Source of the DNA: Kalaharituber pfeilii
Taxonomy: Eukaryota; Ascomycota; Pezizomycetes; Pezizales; Pezizaceae
Assembly (NCBI GenBank): GCA_015179045.1
Contig: WHUZ01000044.1
Location: 62,001-126,000, forward strand
Direction: 5' to 3'
DNA length: 64,000 nucleotides
Below the pieces are notes generated by a model. That model was not told where the DNA came from. It worked only from the letters and a program-made list of their open reading frames with translations, and made no database searches. Of this stretch, positions 1 to 10,571 are shown one piece after another. The position numbers were made by a program, and so were the translations under genes. Position 1 is the first letter of the stretch. Every line of letters starts with the position of its first letter.

Positions 1-1777
1 CTACATGCAAATAAAGATGGAAGTTTTAGTATGCTGGACAACAGAAAACTCCCTGTTTAACGTAGATATACCTCACAAACTTTGTTTCTCGAGAACATTC
101 CTGTCAGTTTAACTTTTTGACAATATATATAATATAGCAGGAGAACCCATATAAAAGAAACTAAGCCACCATATAAGAAAGGTAGGTGGAAAGGAAACAA
201 ATAAATACCAAAAACCAACATGAGAGATATGTGTAACTTTTTTCAACAGAACTGGCAGTCCTGCTCACTGTATTGCCGTCGCGCCACATAAACAGTATAA
301 TATGGCATACAATATATCCGAACGAACAGATAGATATAAATCCCCAAAGACGAAGCGAACGAAGGAACTTATATCCGTGCAAACAGGATCAGGGTACAAC
401 AGACCCGAGATAAGAAAAGAGTAAAACAGATAGGAGCAGAATTAGATTTTTAGCAACTAGGGAATTAGAAACAATACGGAATGGCAAATTTCAAATCTGA
501 GGTAATAAGCAATTTGGTAATGCAATATGGTCAATAAACATTTGCGGTGTGATGGACCATCATCAGCGCCGTGGGAATCGATATCAGTACCAGTAGATCA
601 GGCAGGCAAGGAAAGTTGTAGGAAAGTTGTAGTATGTAAGTTAAGTAGGTATGTAAAAAATGACGTGGGCAATAATGTCAGGACTGGATACTGGATCTAA
701 ATTCCAATTTTTAGGGTTGTTGTAAGGATGACAGTCAGGAGGGGAGGGGTGAGATTAATGGACACGTCATGGACACTACAACCAAGAAAGTCGAGTCGCA
801 GTAGACGCCGCGAGGAAGTTAAGATTATGGTCATTTTGGTGATCATAGTGATAGTAATGACACTGTTCGAAGTTGATGACCCAGCATTATCTCCGGTCCA
901 CCGATAGTTGTGGGGAACCATGTAATACAATGTTGTTGGCCTTCCAACTAGCGGGATCGGGAATGTGGGGACTATATGGGAGTTAGAGTATGTGACAGCT
1001 TGTAAGCTTACGGGGCCAGGAGCCCGTCTTTGCGAGCTCCCAAGTTTACCAATAAGCTTAGGCATCTCGCTGCTCTATCAACCTCTCTCGTACGTGAATC
1101 AGGAGTTGCGAAGTCCCAACGCTTCCTTTTTGTAATCCTTGCCTAAGTTTTATCTGATATATTTTGCCTCTACCAACAAATCTCAGTTACGGCATGTGCA
1201 GCTGCAAGGCGTGCATATGGGGTCCATGACATTTCTCGCACTCTAAAAAAACACAATATCGCGTTTTGTCTTGGCCACGTCCAAGCCCTGTCAACAGATG
1301 CTTGGCTTTAGAAAGCTCCGTACGCCGGAACGATTTATGTATCAAACTCGTCGTTGTACTATTGATCCATCTTGGTCCCATTCCCACTTTGCGCTTTAAA
1401 CTCGCTATCAAGATGTAGTTGAAATGCATGTCTGAACCTAGCTGCGCCCCAATAGGAACACCGGCTATTTCCCACCTCTTCGTTTGTTCTCCCGCAAGAG
1501 ACTACTCTCACATTTTCCACACAATGTGAGAATGGAGTAGCTCTCTTATCAGCGTGCTAACAGGGTAAGTGACAAGGTTAGAGCTGGGCTCTAAATAGTG
1601 CAGATAACCAAGGTAGTTACCTACGCAGTTGCAATTGCGTCTTTGCTCTCGCTATCACATTCCAGTGGCCTTGCCACCATCATTATCCTCCTGAGATTAG
1701 TCAGTAGTAACCATCTCCTGAACTTCATGGGTTCTGTCAATTGAAACTAACCCCGCACCCAAACTTCAAACCTCCTA
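1..1777. other. intergenic, no gene recognised
   Basis: No reading frame here has a recognisable domain or a convincing splice structure. The longest ATG-started frame is on the minus strand at 697-1065 (122 codons); it is Ser/Thr-rich, resembles nothing I know and is probably chance. Confidence 0.5.
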
Positions 1778-3627
1778 TTACGAAACTGGATTTGGGTCGA
1801 CCTCCTGGTACACTGGAGCCGGGATATCATTGTAACATGGGCAATTCTCATCATGCTGCCTATATCCTCGGGCTCTCATCGGCGTAATGGAGACCAAGGA
1901 TTCCGCCTCATCGCGTTCACCTACATCTCCAAATGTTAGGCTCCTGGGACCGCCGCTTCCCTCGGTATGACTCTCCCTGATTGGATATATTGATGTTATC
2001 GGGAGGTGAAGTCCCGTCGACTCATGCGGACGGACGTGTGTAGCTGGGGGACTCAGATATTGCTGTTGCACTGAAATCCAATTCTGTACTCGGGATACTT
2101 CTGTGGCATCATATGATTCGAGTCCTTGCCCGGCGGATCCGGAAGGATTGCGCTGCAAGCACAAACATTTAGGACCTCGTGCCAGGGGCGTTATGCTCTC
2201 GTTCATGTTATTGAAGTTATTGTCACTGGATTGGTGTTCCAACCGGCGCCGTACAGCCCTGACTGAGACCATACGCCAAGGGATTTGGGCAGCTGGAATT
2301 GGTGGATCTGGGATCAAATCCTCAGCTTGGTTGGCAGCTCCGGTCCCCGCTATATTTTGTTAGATTAAAGAGAACTGTAAATTAGGCCCTAAAGCAAAAC
2401 CAACCTTGTCTCAATTTTCTCTCCTCCCATCTTCCAACAAACCTAAAAGTACTTGAGCTCCTCCTTCTTCTTATTGTCCTTCTTTCCTCAGCAACACTGT
2501 TTCCACAGGATGATAGTGCCAATTCGGTGCTAGTTTCGCTTATTGCTGTCCTGCTATTCGTGCTCAGTGACCTCCCTGGACTACCAGAACTGCTTTGGAA
2601 ATCATAAAAGCTGCGAAAGGTTGGAAAACTCTGACGTGGTTGATTATGCCTTGGCGCAGGGTGCAATGGCTTGAATACCCATGATGCCCCCTCTGTTAAT
2701 TCAGTTGTGATACTGGAGCCATCAAGACTCTGCCTTCCCCTCATTGCAGCTAAAAAGTTTGCTATCGCCCCCTGCGAGTTTGCGTATAGGTCATTCTCCA
2801 AGAAACTCGCCGCGGTATACGACGTTGGCGGGCGACTGTAGATGCTCACGCTGCTGCCAACCAATTCCTCGCCCCCAGAGACGGATAGTGCTGAGGTTCC
2901 CTGCACAATCAACTCAAACTCCTCTCCTGCTGTTGAAGGCCCCGCAGATGCCGCTGGAGGGTTACTGGCATTCCATAAAAAACTTCGTGGCCGTACGGCA
3001 TCACCTTCCAGCTCGAATCGCTCATCCTCCGGGATTGTTCGTAAATTCTCCCCGAGCCATCGTTCCAGTTTCTCTCCTGCAGTTAACTGGGCGCGGGACG
3101 CGCTTATTACAACGGCATCGTCGAGTTCCCTTAATAGCTCCGAGGAAGGTTCTCTCGAGGTCCCTCGGTCTTGTTCGGCCGTATCAAGACCGCATTCCGA
3201 TAAGGATGGTATAGGTCGAGAGACAGGGCTAGGACCGGGAAAGAGCGGCTGGACGCCATAGAAGCGTGCCGTCTTTGGCTGGAAAGGGGGGCAAGCATTG
3301 TCTCTTCCTGTTAATGGGTCAGGTATGGGTATTAAATCAGTCTGGGTTTGATAATATTTGGAATTAATAGCACGCGGGGGAGGAGACTGAAAGAAGGCAT
3401 AAGCAATTTCAAATCGGGCACGTAAAATTAAGAAGGTAGCATCACAAAGGAGAAATGTGGGTGATCTTAGTTTCTCGCATTCAATTCATTTTCCTGCGGT
3501 GATGCTATTGGACGCTGAGTGGGTGGATCATACCCGTCTGCTGCAACCGTTTCTGCCGTCTATTTCCACCGCATATCCCAGACAACCATGCAAACAGAGA
3601 TTTTGCTGGCGGCATGTCCGCTGCCAT
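1778..3627 (-). CDS. hypothetical protein, three exons, 522 aa
   Basis: I read this as complement(join(1778..2349,2405..3307,3534..3627)), which keeps frame throughout and gives 522 codons plus a stop. Exon 1 starts MAADMPPAKSLFAWLSG. Intron 1 (3533-3308) has donor GTATGA and ends CTGACCCATTAACAG with a canonical branch point. Intron 2 (2404-2350) has donor GTTGGT and ends TCTAACAAAATATAG; without it the frame stops at once. The protein is Ser/Pro/Arg-rich and mostly low in predicted order. An acidic stretch encoded around 3000-3140 contains GEKLERWLGENLRTIPEDE and could form helices. Near the C-terminus there are isolated Cys pairs (CLCLQ, CPC). I recognise no family. The 5' end is the least certain part: the acceptor at 3389-3387 (CTTTCAG) is also strong but would need a different first exon. 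Seen: frames and splice signals. Inferred: that it is expressed. Confidence 0.6.
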
Positions 3628-5178
3628 CAGTTCCTTCTGCTATATTGTTTTTGCAGAACCCAAGTTTGGTGAATTGAAAAAGAAGCAACTTTTTATTCCG
3701 AGGTCTTGGTTCCTTCACTCAATTTTGCCGGGTGATTCCCCCTTCACAGAGCGGTGAATGCTGTGCACTCACGTGCTGCGTGTTGACTGATAACGGTATT
3801 TCGAGACACGTATATGCACGGCGGATGTGCGTCGACCGGAGCCGGTGAGTCCGGCAGCCGTATGCCAAAGCGGGCTTTTAAACAGGTGCTAGTACGTGTT
3901 CGTGTCCCGTGCTCCAACGTGACCAACAAGATTAATACAAGCGTCCTGTGCTTAGCCGACTCTTTCAATTGATGAAGGCCGAGTGCTATGGTTTGTATTG
4001 AGAGGCAAATTAAAAGCAATTGCCGCTGCACTGAATAGTCTGCTCGGCTCGATGTACGCTGAAAGAATCAGAAGCGCTGGTAAAAATGGAACGATAAACC
4101 GTCATAGCCGTGCTGACCCGACAAACATGTTGTTATGGGCGATGGAAAGTTCAGCAAGTATGTGACCTCCCAAGTAGTGAACAGGTGGAATGGGATATGC
4201 TACCGGCGTCGACAGGTATAGAAGGGTAGTATGGGAAGAAATAGAGGGTACGGACAATTAAATCTATGTTATCGAACACTCAGCAGAAAAATCGAAGAAT
4301 CTGTAGGCAGGCCAGCCTTTAAAAGGTAAAGGTATAATGCCACTGAAGCCGCGTCCGTGTTCAGCGGAATTACCTGCAATTGCGCTTAAGCGTGACCTTG
4401 ATAAGTTTGCTTGCTTAGTATTGCTATATATATATACCGAACCGTACGTGACTCCAAGGGGCAGACGAGAGTAGAATATAAGCCGCAGAGATGCGTATGG
4501 GTTATGCCAGCAGGAACGAGGGTGGGGCGGGGGAGTGTAAATTCACTGTTAATTATGCAAGGCAAGTTAGCGGTGAAGATTTCTTCTTTTTTATTGAGAC
4601 CAAAACGACGATCAAAAAAAAGATGGGCATTAGGTATGAGTGCTTGTAGCAAGGGCAAATGTAATATGTGTTCATGAAGATTCCCATAGAGAAACATCTG
4701 CAAGCAGGCAGCAAAGGGAAGAAGAGGATACGAAAAGAGGTCAATTGCAATTACCTCAATATAACGAAATAAGCAATACCATAACAAGTTAGAGCTTGAT
4801 GAAGATGGCTCTTGAAAAATGTGTCGATGTTGAAGGAACCAAGTCAGAGTTTGTTTGCCGAATTGTGCGGTTCACTAATCTTATGTATTAAACTATTTTG
4901 AACTACTGCGGAGTATACAGCTCTGGGGCGTACAAAGGCGTGCAATGACAAACATCAATTGCGTTTAAGCAAAAACTGTTTTATCGGCGATCCCCTTTTT
5001 ACTCGGGTTTTTTTAGGGGTGGGTTGGGTGCAGTGTTGCTCTATGTACCCAAAGTACTTCATGTGTCTCTAGGAATGATTCAGTGGGGCCATTCAATGGT
5101 ATTGAGTTTTGAACGCATGCGTACGTGTACTGTGCATATTCTATTCCGCAGGATTTTCGGGGTACCCAAGGCACTACT
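3628..5178. other. intergenic, no gene recognised
   Basis: This holds the presumed promoter of the minus-strand gene ending at 3627. Short frames at 3744-4031 and 4386-4787 on the minus strand lack domains, splice signals or biased composition. I see nothing else. Confidence 0.45.
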
Positions 5179-5278
5179 TGGTTCGGAAAGTATTGGAACG
5201 CTGCATAAATTGTGTGGGCTATTCGCCTTTTGGAATAGTGCAAATATGTTATGCAGCGTTCCAATACTTTCCGAACCA
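5179..5278. repeat. perfect 30-bp inverted repeat (hairpin)
   Basis: Arms at 5179-5208 and 5249-5278 are exact reverse complements over 30 bp and enclose a 40-nt loop. The arm contains TTCGGAAAGTATTGGAACGC. A perfect stem of this length is far beyond chance and suggests a recent foldback or MITE-like element, or an inverted duplication. Confidence 0.9.
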
Positions 5279-5418
5279 GCGAGTATTTTCTTTTCCCATT
5301 GCTTATCATTCTTGGCTGTCTGTGCGTAATGGCAGGGTTAGTCTGGTTAGCATTGGCAGGGTTCGAGACTAGCATTCCAAATGAGTGAGAGGCTTGTTTC
5401 AATACCGTGTTTCTAGTC

Positions 5419-5546
5419 TGGTTGCACTACCCCTCGTAGAGGTGGTGCAACCACAGTCTCGAACCAGGCTACGGAGTACAGACTAAGCTACGGCGAAGTG
5501 TGGAGTAGCTTAGTCAGCAACTAAGCGGTAGTCTGGTTCGAGACTG
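5419..5546. repeat. cluster of nested palindromes
   Basis: There are three stems. (a) 5419-5431 with 5441-5453 are 13-bp arms with one G.T mismatch around a 9-nt loop. (b) 5454-5472 with 5528-5546 are 19-bp arms with one mismatch; the right arm reads GTAGTCTGGTTCGAGACTG. (c) Inside (b), 5481-5491 with 5505-5515 are perfect 11-bp arms (GACTAAGCTAC). The string AGTCTGGTT recurs near 5335, 5415 and 5530. The nested arrangement resembles a foldback element remnant. Confidence 0.8.
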
Positions 5547-6585
5547 ATGAGTGGAAAGATTTGCGTGCTCTTTGGGTTGATTAAATACACATGGAGCTGC
5601 AGACGGCGGCGAAGGAACGATACCCACCGAGTAAGAGTTTATCTGGAGTCCAAGCATGAGACTACAACGTACACTGCAGAAAGCTTTGAAGTGTAACCAT
5701 CCAGTTGAGGGAGGTACTCATAAACATCCTAGTCACACTTGTGCTCCAGTACCTTCCCAGTTGCTCGTCCGCGGGCAAGTAATATTGCTCGTGTATTTCC
5801 GATTGGAAGAACCGGCGGTATCCACACATTAATTACTGATTCTCAGCTGATGCTAATACATGTGGATTCCAGAACCAGAAGTTACCATCGCGAGAGTAGA
5901 AACTTAGATTTAATTCATCTGTAACTCGGTTCTGCCCCATGGCTTTAAATCAATACAAAGACAACAAGGTGATATATATTAGCGGGTAAACGCAGAATCT
6001 GTACCCCAAGAGAGAAGGAGGGACCGGTACTTATAGGAGTTTAATTAGGCTTCAACATCAAGTGGTCTCGGGAATTGCACATCGGACTTGTTGTGCTTCT
6101 GGTGTAGTGCTTATTTCATATGCGAGCCACCCCAAGTGTCGATCCAAGTCGACGGCTTTATCATGAGACTAGGCTTTATATACAATTAAAAAGCAAGTAC
6201 TGTGAGTTTCTGATTGCAACTGTGGGTTCCCGTTCTTCTACCATGTCTCCTTCTCAGATACGCATGAAGCCCCTAGTCCTATTCCTTTGTAAGTCCTACA
6301 CTACCATGTGTAGATCATGTATAACGTGCACATTGGAGCACTATGTACATGTGTGCAGCATTCTAGTCAAGCCTAACATATTGGATCCTGTCATACTGGA
6401 TAACATGCCATATTGGATGAACTTCACCGGCCCGACTCGGAGCTTGGGCCGGTGTAGAATATTGGATATTTTCATTATTGGATTGACAGCGTTTTTCCTG
6501 GCCCAGTTGCCGGATTTACACCGTAATTGGACTTGTCATATTGTATAGTGCAACTACTAGCAAGGACCATGAGCCATCTGCATTA
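5547..6585. other. repeat-rich intergenic, no gene recognised
   Basis: A plus-strand frame at 6120-6548 is open, but its translation is compositionally odd and the DNA contains recurring TATTGGAT/ACTGGAT words. I do not support it as a gene. The stretch lies between palindromic repeats and transposase debris and is probably old mobile-element sequence. Confidence 0.4.
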
Positions 6586-6774
6586 TCGTACTCTGGTATC
6601 TCTTCAGCTAACTCCAGCGCTGCATCCACCTTTCTACATGAGTGTAGGACAATAACATCCTGAGTGTGATTGTCTACATCATCATACTCTGGTACTGTAT
6701 CTCTTCAGCTAACTCCAGTGCTTCATCCACCTTTCTACGTGAGCGCAGGACAATAACATCCTGAGTGTGATTGT
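6586..6774. repeat. two-copy tandem duplication, about 95 bp
   Basis: The segment starting at TCGTACTCTGGTATC (about 6586-6674) is repeated with few substitutions at about 6682-6774. Both copies share TCTTCAGCTAACTCCAG and AATAACATCCTGAGTGTGAT. On the minus strand the repeat encodes part of the C-terminal tail of the transposase remnant below, so the duplication lies within its coding sequence. Confidence 0.8.
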
Positions 6775-7475
6775 CAGCAATATCATCTCGCTCTTGAATA
6801 GCTCGATGTTTAGCTAATTCCACTTCAGCCACCTCAGCCCCAGTAGGCCCACGAGTTGAATCAATGCGTTTTGGATTACGTGAGGTCAATGTGCCAGATG
6901 CTGTTCGAGACTGTGTCTGGAAGCTTGGTCTGGAAAAGGTAAAATGGTGGGTGGAAAACTAGAGTTTTCCAATGATTTTGTAGCTCTTGGACTGTATGTT
7001 GAATCTGTCGAACTTGTTGTGCTGCTAGATGACAAGGTTGTGCAGCGAAATGGCTCTCGAGATTGTATGCTGTCTGAACAAAGCTATGCTGGCCTTGGAT
7101 ATCAGGAAGAAGGTTAGGTATCACCAGTGGTGCAGATAATAAACTTTTGGTGGTATCAAGCATCATAGTCCATTGTTGATGAGGGTCCCATGCTGACTTG
7201 TCAAGATGCCAACAAGTATGAATCAGCGATAGTGGTATTGAATCTTCAAGAAAATAGAATGTACGTAGAAAATGGTGACAAGGAATAGAATATTGGAGAA
7301 TAAGTGAGCATGTGGTACATGCAACATTTCCCATATCTCTGGCAGAATCAGAAGCTTCATAAGTAGGAGATAATGCAGCTTGCCATTCATGCTTTAGTAT
7401 GTCAATGCAATACAGTGTAACCTGCCCCTGTAGCTGCGAAAATGCTCCAATACCAGTACTATCTGAATGAAGCAT
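6674..7475 (-). pseudogene. SWIM-finger tail of a Mutator-like transposase, frameshifted
   Basis: The minus-strand frame from 7475 to about 6895 contains the pattern C-x2-C-S-x5-YSIPCHHF followed by IPLSLIHTCWHLD. This fits the SWIM-type zinc finger (CxC...CxH) and the following segment seen at the C-terminus of fungal Mutator-like (MULE/FAR1-type) transposases. The frame then stops, while the next frame continues with LTSRNPKRIDSTRGPTGAE, the kind of basic RNPKR tail that follows SWIM in these proteins. A one-base frameshift near 6890 is the simplest reading. No DDE catalytic domain is visible upstream, so this is a truncated relic. The family call rests on pattern memory; another SWIM protein is possible. 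Confidence 0.45.
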
Positions 7476-7612
7476 TTAAGCTGACTGCAGTTCTCAACAC
7501 ATTTAGCCCATAAGTTTCACCCTTCTCAAGATTTTTTTAAATATGGGCTGGCATAGTCGCAATAATCTCACGAGCATGTAGGAAAGAGGCAGCAGACATT
7601 GTTGTTTGTTCT

Positions 7613-7650
7613 TCTTATACGTTTTTTTTTTTAAAAAAATCTTATACGTT
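7613..7650. mobile_element. T/A-only micro-insertion with 11-bp target duplication
   Basis: TCTTATACGTT occurs at 7613-7623 and again at 7640-7650. Between them is only a T run followed by an A run, about 16 nt. A direct repeat flanking a homopolymer insert is the footprint of target-primed reverse transcription of almost pure poly(A), or of two such events. Confidence 0.6.
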
Positions 7651-7730
7651 GTGTGAGGTAAGGCAATATGAAGAGAGCAATAGTTGGTGGTGGGACAGTG
7701 TGAGATATACTGTGGCGTTTCAATTTTTCG

Positions 7731-7799
7731 ACGAGAATTCGTCGAGTAATGATATATTAATTAAAAAAAAAAAAAAAAAAAAAAAAAACGAGAATTCGT
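7731..7799. mobile_element. 20-nt plus poly(A) insertion with 12-bp target duplication
   Basis: ACGAGAATTCGT is duplicated at 7731-7742 and 7788-7799. The insert at 7743-7787 is about 20 nt of AT-rich sequence (CGAGTAATGATATATTAATT) plus about 25 A. This has the structure of a severely 5'-truncated poly(A) retroinsertion in plus orientation. Confidence 0.65.
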
Positions 7800-7892
7800 G
7801 ATTTCAATTTATCCCTGCACTCCGAGCATGGGTTGTATGTACTAGTAGATTAGCGGTCGCTTGTATAGTTTAGCATCACTTATTCCGGCTTT

Positions 7893-7917
7893 TGTCCAGT
7901 CAGAAAGTGACTGGACA
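7893..7917. repeat. 10-bp-arm hairpin
   Basis: TGTCCAGTCA (7893-7902) and TGACTGGACA (7908-7917) are perfect reverse complements around a 5-nt loop. It may belong to the same decayed repeat as the hairpin at 7999-8024. Confidence 0.7.
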
Positions 7918-7998
7918 GTGACATTCCGGCATTCTGGGACCTAGCAGATGTCTCTGATATCTTCGGCATTATTAGAATTGATATTACATGTATAAGGT

Positions 7999-8024
7999 AA
8001 TGTCAGAACCGAGATTCTGACATT
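7999..8024. repeat. 10-bp-arm hairpin
   Basis: AATGTCAGAA (7999-8008) and TTCTGACATT (8015-8024) pair perfectly around a 6-nt loop. A frame at 8023-8421 follows but shows no recognisable protein. Apart from these stems, 7800-8429 holds nothing I can name. Confidence 0.7.
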
Positions 8025-8429
8025 GTCAATATTGAGGGCATGGAAGAAGGGACATTGGATTACTTTATTGATACTTATTGGCCAGGGCTTACAGCTAAAG
8101 TCTCAGCTGACCGAGACCAAGGTGACTCAGTGGAGCATGAACTGGTGTTATAGCTCGATGCAGGTAACGCATTGTCTGCAATCAAGTACTTTGTGCAACA
8201 AAAGTCCCGGGGCTTCAGTTCTAGAGGATGAACAAGCTGCAATTGCACTTCAGTGCCTTGTAAAGTACTTGACTTTGTTGAGCTTGGAGTGCCCTTTGAA
8301 ACAGGTATCTATTACCTCTTATCTTCCTCCTGTAGAGTTTATTATTCATGTACACATCTGCTATAGCTCCAACTGCATGTATATAGTACAAAAATTGACC
8401 TGTCCCCTCCAACCTGTCTAAGCGGGGCC

Positions 8430-8551
8430 TGTCTTATTGGATTTTTTTTTTTTTTTTTTTTTTTTTTGGTCACGTTACCCCGCTTGCAGCTTATCGCCAT
8501 GGCAGGGCCCCTGGGTCTAAATCCTCAATGCTCGGCGGTGTCTTACTGGAT
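8430..8551 (-). mobile_element. micro-SINE copy 1, with target duplication
   Basis: Read on the minus strand this is a 71-nt body (8538-8468) followed by a tail of about 25 A (8467-8443). Flanks TGTCTTATTGGAT (8430-8442) and TGTCTTACTGGAT (8539-8551) match at 12 of 13 positions. The body ends in the shared core with GCCATGGC, GCAAGCGGGG and TAACGTGA. This copy carries about 30 extra nt at its 5' end that the other copies lack. Confidence 0.75.
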
Positions 8552-8666
8552 AAAACCCGCCGGTCCCGGCATTATCCAAAATGACAGGTTTAATTGTACT
8601 TGTACCTAATTTCTAGAATTGTTGGTGCATGATGTTAGGAAACGTACTTCAAGTAGTTATAGTTAC

Positions 8667-8715
8667 CTAAGATATTTGCCCTGCCATGGCGAACAGCTGC
8701 ACGCGGGTCACATGA

Positions 8716-8763
<48 letters not shown>

Positions 8764-8771
8764 AAGATATT
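8667..8771 (+). mobile_element. micro-SINE copy 2, with target duplication
   Basis: CTAAGATATT flanks the insert at 8667-8676 and 8762-8771. The body at 8677-8716 starts TGCCCTGCCATGGCGAACAG and is followed by about 45 A. It is in plus orientation, opposite to the other three copies. Confidence 0.8.
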
Positions 8772-9083
8772 CGATCCATGTAGGATGGGCATAAGCATAA
8801 GCAGGCCTATCATCAATAAAGTCTCTAGGTTCAAGGCTGAAGTCTCCGATTTAGGACCGATTGAACACAATCTCTGAACAGATATATAAAACATGAGGTG
8901 TGCACACAGCTATCAAACGCTCTGCTCGAAACTACGGCCGTGGACTGTGCCGGGCCAGCAAGGTTTTATGAATCTGGTGGACAAGAGAGGAAGCAGAGGA
9001 TTGGGTGACGGCCGATGATGCTATTGGCTTTTATTACTCTAAAGAAAGGAAGGTATGTAAAGTTGTTCGGATATCCTCGCCTG

Positions 9084-9131
9084 CCAATCGAGAAACCTTC
9101 CGATCGAGAAACCTTCCAATCGAGAAACCTT
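9084..9131. repeat. three tandem copies of a 16-bp unit
   Basis: CCRATCGAGAAACCTT occurs three times in register at 9084, 9100 and 9116, with one base differing in the middle copy. It lies immediately upstream of the LINE fragment and may mark its 5' junction. Confidence 0.85.
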
Positions 9132-9132
9132 G

Positions 9133-10036
9133 GGGAGGACGGGGGTAGGCATTTGGCGGGACGGCAGGAGAGATCTAGCTTACCTGGGTGCGAAGGCCAC
9201 GGTCAATGACGCCGAGCTGATAGCCATAGCCAGAGCTCTTGAGAAAGGGGGCGAGGGGATCCTGATTTTATCAGACTCGCACGCGGCGGTTGACAAACTT
9301 TTTTTTTTTTTTTTTTTTATTTCACGTAACCCCGCATGTAGCTGTTCGCCATGGCAGGGCGGTTGACAAACTAAAGAAGATCACAGAGGGGAAGCCGACC
9401 CCGGACAGCGCCAGCGAGATATGCAGAAGGGCCTGGGAGGACAGGGTGGCCCGAGGAGGCCTGGATGTAGCGGTTATGTAGGCGAGGGCATTAAGGGGAA
9501 TGAGGGGGCAGACAAGGAGGCGAAGGTAGGAGCCTTCCTACCCCACCAGCCAGAAACAGTCACGGAGGCAGGTCTGCGCATGGCGGCAAAGGCACAACGG
9601 GCCCAAGAAAGGAATAGACTACGCCTGAATTACAGGCCTCTACAGAGACTAGGAGGCATGGTGCAAACACTGGCAGGCCTACTAGGGGGGAAAGGCCTGA
9701 GGGTCTGGAGGCACAAGATGGGCCAGCCGGACAGTACGGAATGCCGATGGTGTGGGGAGGAGGAAGAGACAGTGACACATATGGGACAGGTGCAAGGTGT
9801 GGAGGAGGAGATGGCCAGGGGGGTCGGAGACGATATACAGGTCCCCGGCCATGGGTGAAAGGGAGGGGGATCCCATGTTGGACTTAATGCGGTGGATGGA
9901 GAGATAATTTGTCAATCCTTGGGTTTCTCTTACTTTCCTAATATCTAACCTTATCTCCTATGTAATTAGTCTAGTCATAGCCCATAGGGCGGCATACGAG
10001 TAGTGATTTAAAAAAAAAAAAAAAGAAAAAAAGAGA
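9133..10036 (+). pseudogene. 5'-truncated Tad-like LINE: RNase H domain and 3' end
   Basis: The frame from about 9133 translates to GRTGVGIWRDGRRDLAYLG, then NDAELIAIARAL and LILSDSHAAVDKL. These match the strand, helix and DS(H/Q)AA motifs of the RNase H domain in Tad-type fungal non-LTR retrotransposons. After an insertion at 9300-9358 the domain resumes, and after a further frameshift near 9470 it continues GEGIKGNEGADKEAK, the terminal RNase H motif. Downstream, ECRWCGEEEETVTHM resembles the C-terminal Cys/His motif. A 3' UTR and an A-rich tail (10010-10036) follow. Reverse transcriptase and the rest of the 5' part are absent. It is non-functional and shows at least two frame disruptions. 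Confidence 0.75.
9286..9372 (-). mobile_element. micro-SINE copy 3, nested in the LINE RNase H
   Basis: GCGGTTGACAAACT occurs at 9286-9299 and again, identical, at 9359-9372. The insert is about 19 T followed by ATTTCACGTAACCCCGC and GCCATGGCAGG, which is a minus-strand poly(A) element of about 40 nt body. The duplicated target encodes the residues AVDKL of the host LINE on both sides, so the target-site duplication is confirmed at the protein level. Confidence 0.88.
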
Positions 10037-10528
10037 AATCTTAGTTGGGTGTGTGGAATGAAGCACTGAAGCACGAGGATAAGAATTATATCAAGTGATA
10101 AGTAAGATGTGCTTACCTTGAGACTGGCACTCACCACGTATGTAGTGTTCTGTTATTGGATTGGGTATTGGGTGAGAGCACAGCGGTATGTAAAAGCGCT
10201 AGGGTCGAGGCTAGTAACAGGGTAGCCGTGGCAAGAAGTGCAAGAAGTGCAATCCCAATTGAAATAAGCTAGGGAGTAAGCCTTTTCTAGTCTGGTGGCC
10301 CGATTCGGCACTGTGCACTGATTGATCTAGGAAGAGGTTTTTAATGTGCTACCCTCCTCCACTTAATGTGCAGTATTGCAGTGTCATAAGCACCTTTCCT
10401 CGAGCTCAACTCTATCATCATAATTACTGTTTAGCTCACTACTAACTTATCTATGCAGTCTTTCTATACACCTGTTTCATGTTATGGATAGCAACCAACC
10501 GATGTACTATCCTTTGCACTAAAAGATC

Positions 10529-10537
10529 GTATGTAGG

Positions 10538-10571
<34 letters not shown>

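Noticed and set aside
6120..6548. 142-aa plus-strand frame
   Set aside because: It is built from recurring TATTGGAT/ACATGTG words in repeat-rich DNA, and the translation has no recognisable features.
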